A program made the position numbers and the translations under genes. The notes beneath the pieces were generated by a model. It was not told where the DNA came from, searched no databases, and was given only the letters and a program-made list of their open reading frames with translations. Shown in pieces: positions 61,628 to 64,000 of a stretch of DNA of 64,000 bases (positions within the stretch are counted from its first letter, which is position 1; each line of letters starts with the position of its first letter). Source of the stretch: Tistrella mobilis (GTDB lineage: Bacteria > Pseudomonadota > Alphaproteobacteria > Tistrellales > Tistrellaceae); assembly GCF_039634785.1 (NCBI RefSeq), contig NZ_JBBIAB010000008.1, positions 186,001 through 250,000 on the forward strand, read 5' to 3'.

Positions 61628-62780
61628 GGGCCCGATCCGCCCCCTCAGGCCGCTGACGGGAATAGGCGGCCACCCGAGCGTCCTGGGTATCGATCCGCGT
61701 CTCGACGGACATGCCGGCGCGCAGACGATCAAGACCGGCTTGTCCGGGGGCAAGCTCTATGCGCACCGGGATACGCTGCACCACTTTTGTGAAGTTGCCC
61801 GTTGCGTTGTCCGTCGGAACGATCGACGACTCGTTGCCGCTCATCGGAGAAATCTGCTCGACGCGCCCACGGAAACGGTGATCAGGAAGGGCATCGACGA
61901 TGACTTCGACGGGTTGTCCGGGCTGAACGTTCCTGAGCTGGGTCTCCTTGTAGTTCGCGATGACATAGGCAGGGACGTGCGGCACGATCGTGATGATCTC
62001 CGTTCCGGATCCCACCAGGCTGCCGACCTGAATGTCACGCCGCCCGAGGACGCCATCAAAGGGGGCGACAATTCGGGTGTGGTGCAGATCCAGCTTTGCC
62101 AGGGCGAGAGAGGCGGCCGCCGCATCCCGATCCGCCACAAGCTGAGCGCGCTGTCCCGACAGCGTGTCCAGCCCCCGTTGCGCAAGGCCGAGGGCTGCCG
62201 CTTCGGTGTCGCGGGACGCCGTTGCGGACGCCAGCGCCGCTTCGGCGTCGCCGAACGATTTACGGGAGACGGCCCCCTTTTCCACAAGCCGGGACTGCCG
62301 GACATAGTCGCGCCGGGCTTCGACAAGATTGGCCTCGCGACCACGAAGCGACGCCCTCGCCTGCGCTATTACAGCACGTTGCTGCGCTTCCTCGTTGTCC
62401 AGATTGGCGAGCACCGCCCGGGCCTTCGCCAGCGCCGCTTCAGCGCTTCTTACGCCGATCGCATAGGCATCGCTCTCGATCTCGGCGATCACGTCTCCGG
62501 CTCTGACGGTCTGGTAGTCCGTGACGGGGAGCTGTCGAACATAGCCGCTCACGCGCGCGCTCAGGATGACTGGGTCTGACTTCACGAAGGCGTTTTGCGT
62601 CGACTGGATCGGACGGCTGCCTGTCCAGGCATTCCAGTTCCAGGTCACGTAAACGACCGCGGCGATGGCAAGGGCACAGGCCAGCCATGGCGCCAGTCTG
62701 AGAGGCCATGCCCGAGGCTGTAACGGCATAGCCGTGTCGGGCCCCGGCGCCGTTGATGTGGTTCCTGTCGAGCTTGACAT
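61608..62780 (-). CDS. HlyD/EmrA-type efflux adaptor, second copy
   Basis: About 390 residues. A membrane helix near 25-48 (APWLACALAIAAVVYVTW) is followed by the lipoyl half (TQNAFVKSDPVILSARVSGY), a long coiled-coil hairpin (about 95-215), and the second lipoyl half with RIVAPFDGVLGRRDIQVGS and VIANYKETQLRNVQPGQPVE. The N-terminal leader is longer than in the first copy. The ATG at 62780 is used; the frame continues to GTG 62828. It is the first gene of the adaptor-pump-AraC operon, divergent in sequence from the copy at 21979. Confidence 0.88.
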   Translation of the reverse strand: MSSSTGTTSTAPGPDTAMPLQPRAWPLRLAPWLACALAIAAVVYVTWNWNAWTGSRPIQSTQNAFVKSDPVILSARVSGYVRQLPVTDYQTVRAGDVIAEIESDAYAIGVRSAEAALAKARAVLANLDNEEAQQRAVIAQARASLRGREANLVEARRDYVRQSRLVEKGAVSRKSFGDAEAALASATASRDTEAAALGLAQRGLDTLSGQRAQLVADRDAAAASLALAKLDLHHTRIVAPFDGVLGRRDIQVGSLVGSGTEIITIVPHVPAYVIANYKETQLRNVQPGQPVEVIVDALPDHRFRGRVEQISPMSGNESSIVPTDNATGNFTKVVQRIPVRIELAPGQAGLDRLRAGMSVETRIDTQDARVAAYSRQRPEGADRAHADARQ

Positions 62781-62947
62781 GGGGTGATGAACTCGAATGC
62801 CGTGAAGATCTGACGAATATTCTTTCACGGCCGCCCGGCTCGTGCGCGTGAGATGCGGACAGAAGATCGTGCAAGACGGCCAACCGGGCGTTCTTTACGA
62901 GGGCCGCTTCGGGCCATCCCCCGTCTTGTTCAGTCTCAAGACACGTC

Positions 62948-63910
62948 TCACTCCGGCCCATAGGTCCGTGCCGGCAGCGGCAGGGCCTCCACCCGTTCGC
63001 ACAGCAGGGCGAGCAGCCCGGCCTCGGCGCGGTTCAGGCTGGCCTGCGGGTTGAAGACCAGGTGGATGTCGATCGCCGGCGGGTCCTGATAGGGCGGCAG
63101 CCGCCAGAGCAGGCCGTCGCGGACGTCGCGGCGGACCACATGCAGGGGCAAGGGGCCGATGCCGAGCCCGGCGGTGATCATCCGGCGCACCTCTTCCAGG
63201 CTCGACGACACGCCGACCACCTCTTCGTCGACACCGGCGCGGGCGCGCAGCAGCGCGACCGGACGCAGCGCGTCAGAGGTATGATCGGTCTGGAACGACA
63301 CCGAGGTCTCGCCGCGCAGATCCTCCAGCGCCAGGCCGGTCCGGCCATAGAGCCGGTGGGTCGGGCCGCAGAAGAAGCCGAAGAATTCCCGATAGAACAC
63401 CCGGTAGTCCAGCCTGGGGTCCTGGGTGTGCACCAGGCACAGGCCGAAGGCGGCGCGTTTCTGGGCGACCGCCGTCGCCACGTCCAGGCTGGTCATCACC
63501 TGGATGCCGAAGGTCGCCCTGGGATGGCGGGCATGGAAATCCGACATCGCCTCGTCGAACAGCGGCGAGGCGATGTGGCTCGCCACCGCGATCAGCACAT
63601 GGCCCGTCACCTCTTCCTTCACGTCGCGCAGCCGGATCGGCAGGCGCGACACCGTGCCGAAGATCTCGACGCAATCGGCATAGAGCAGCTGGCCGGCGCG
63701 GGTGACCTCGAAGACATTGGGCTTGCGCTCGATCAGCCGGCGGTCGAGCCGCCGTTCCAGTCGCGCCAGCGCATTGCTGATCGTGGGCTGCTTCAGCCCC
63801 AGCCGCTCGGCCGCCGCCGTGATGCCGCGTTCCTCCACCACCACCATGAAGGTGCGCAGCAGGTTCCAGTCCAGGTCCCAGGCCAGGCGCTGGGCTTCGT
63901 GCTTTTTCAT
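62948..63910 (-). CDS. LysR family transcriptional regulator
   Basis: A 320-residue LysR regulator. The helix-turn-helix is in AWDLDWNLLRTFMVVVEERG through GLKQPTISNALARLERRL (about 10-60), followed by the effector-binding domain with HVLIAVASHIASPLFDEAM and ITAGLGIGPLPLHVV. The effector is unknown. It is transcribed toward the efflux operon with a 167-bp gap, so it probably has its own promoter at the right edge of the window, in the AT-rich DNA past 63911. A divergent target gene may lie beyond 64000. Confidence 0.93.
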   Translation of the reverse strand: MKKHEAQRLAWDLDWNLLRTFMVVVEERGITAAAERLGLKQPTISNALARLERRLDRRLIERKPNVFEVTRAGQLLYADCVEIFGTVSRLPIRLRDVKEEVTGHVLIAVASHIASPLFDEAMSDFHARHPRATFGIQVMTSLDVATAVAQKRAAFGLCLVHTQDPRLDYRVFYREFFGFFCGPTHRLYGRTGLALEDLRGETSVSFQTDHTSDALRPVALLRARAGVDEEVVGVSSSLEEVRRMITAGLGIGPLPLHVVRRDVRDGLLWRLPPYQDPPAIDIHLVFNPQASLNRAEAGLLALLCERVEALPLPARTYGPE

Positions 63911-64000
63911 CGGGCCCCGCAGATCATTCTTCAGAACTATGTTTTACATTTTCATTATCTATTTGATCAATGGTCTCGGCATCCGCGAGCATGAGGTGAC
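63911..64000 (-). promoter_or_regulatory. AT-rich promoter region of the LysR gene
   Basis: This end of the window is AT-rich for about 60 bp. On the minus strand it has TTGATC and TAAAAC hexamers 18 bp apart, a weak -35/-10 fit. An 8-bp palindrome TTGATCAA lies at 63963-63970. LysR proteins often bind T-N11-A sites here to control themselves and a divergent gene, which would lie outside the window. Confidence 0.45.

Overview
The window is about 64 kb of GC-rich, gene-dense bacterial chromosome. The codon usage, many GTG and TTG starts, the lspA-DUF3035-M16-M16 block and the MotA/MotB type fit an alphaproteobacterium of the Rhodospirillales/Geminicoccales kind; Tistrella is a plausible genus, but that is only an impression. 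I saw no rRNA, tRNA, CRISPR array, phage or insertion sequence.

Layout. 1-6.9 kb: GNAT acetyltransferase (cut by the edge), SMP-30-like secreted protein, YcaQ/AlkX DNA glycosylase, ethanolamine ammonia-lyase eutBC (eutB carries an in-frame amber codon), and small secreted or lipoproteins. 6.9-10.5 kb: two tandem paralogous chemoreceptors of identical length. 10.7-18.6 kb: LpxR-like outer-membrane deacylase, a TetR-map operon, a DAO-type oxidoreductase, and a three-gene FbpABC-like importer operon. 18.7-21.6 kb: ECF sigma, anti-sigma and fasciclin module, then a Pro/Ala-rich lipoprotein. 22-28.4 kb: EmrA-EmrB-TetR efflux operon, quinone reductase-like protein, a lysine exporter split into two genes, an epoxide hydrolase. 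28.7-40.7 kb: housekeeping run with a MaoC hydratase, ribF, ileS, lspA, a DUF3035 lipoprotein, two M16 peptidases, pgi and mutL.

40.7-45 kb: a less GC-rich phytase-esterase-like lipoprotein, then a translationally coupled pair of a B12-domain radical SAM enzyme and a divergent MetC-like PLP enzyme. This pair is the best candidate for an undescribed pathway. 45-50.2 kb: DUF4349 lipoprotein, rsmD, an rluB-type pseudouridine synthase with an acidic linker and a long RGG/FG-rich tail, and a class-I glutamine amidotransferase-like hydrolase. 50.3-58 kb: tadA, motAB, purD, xseA, an M23 peptidase and a TerC-family protein. 58.3-64 kb: alpha/beta hydrolase, a second EmrAB-type pump with an AraC regulator (lower GC, probably acquired), and a LysR regulator.

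Many gene pairs overlap by 4 bp (ATGA, GTGA or TTGA), so translational coupling is the dominant operon style. Several gene boundaries carry short tandem repeats or hairpins, listed separately.
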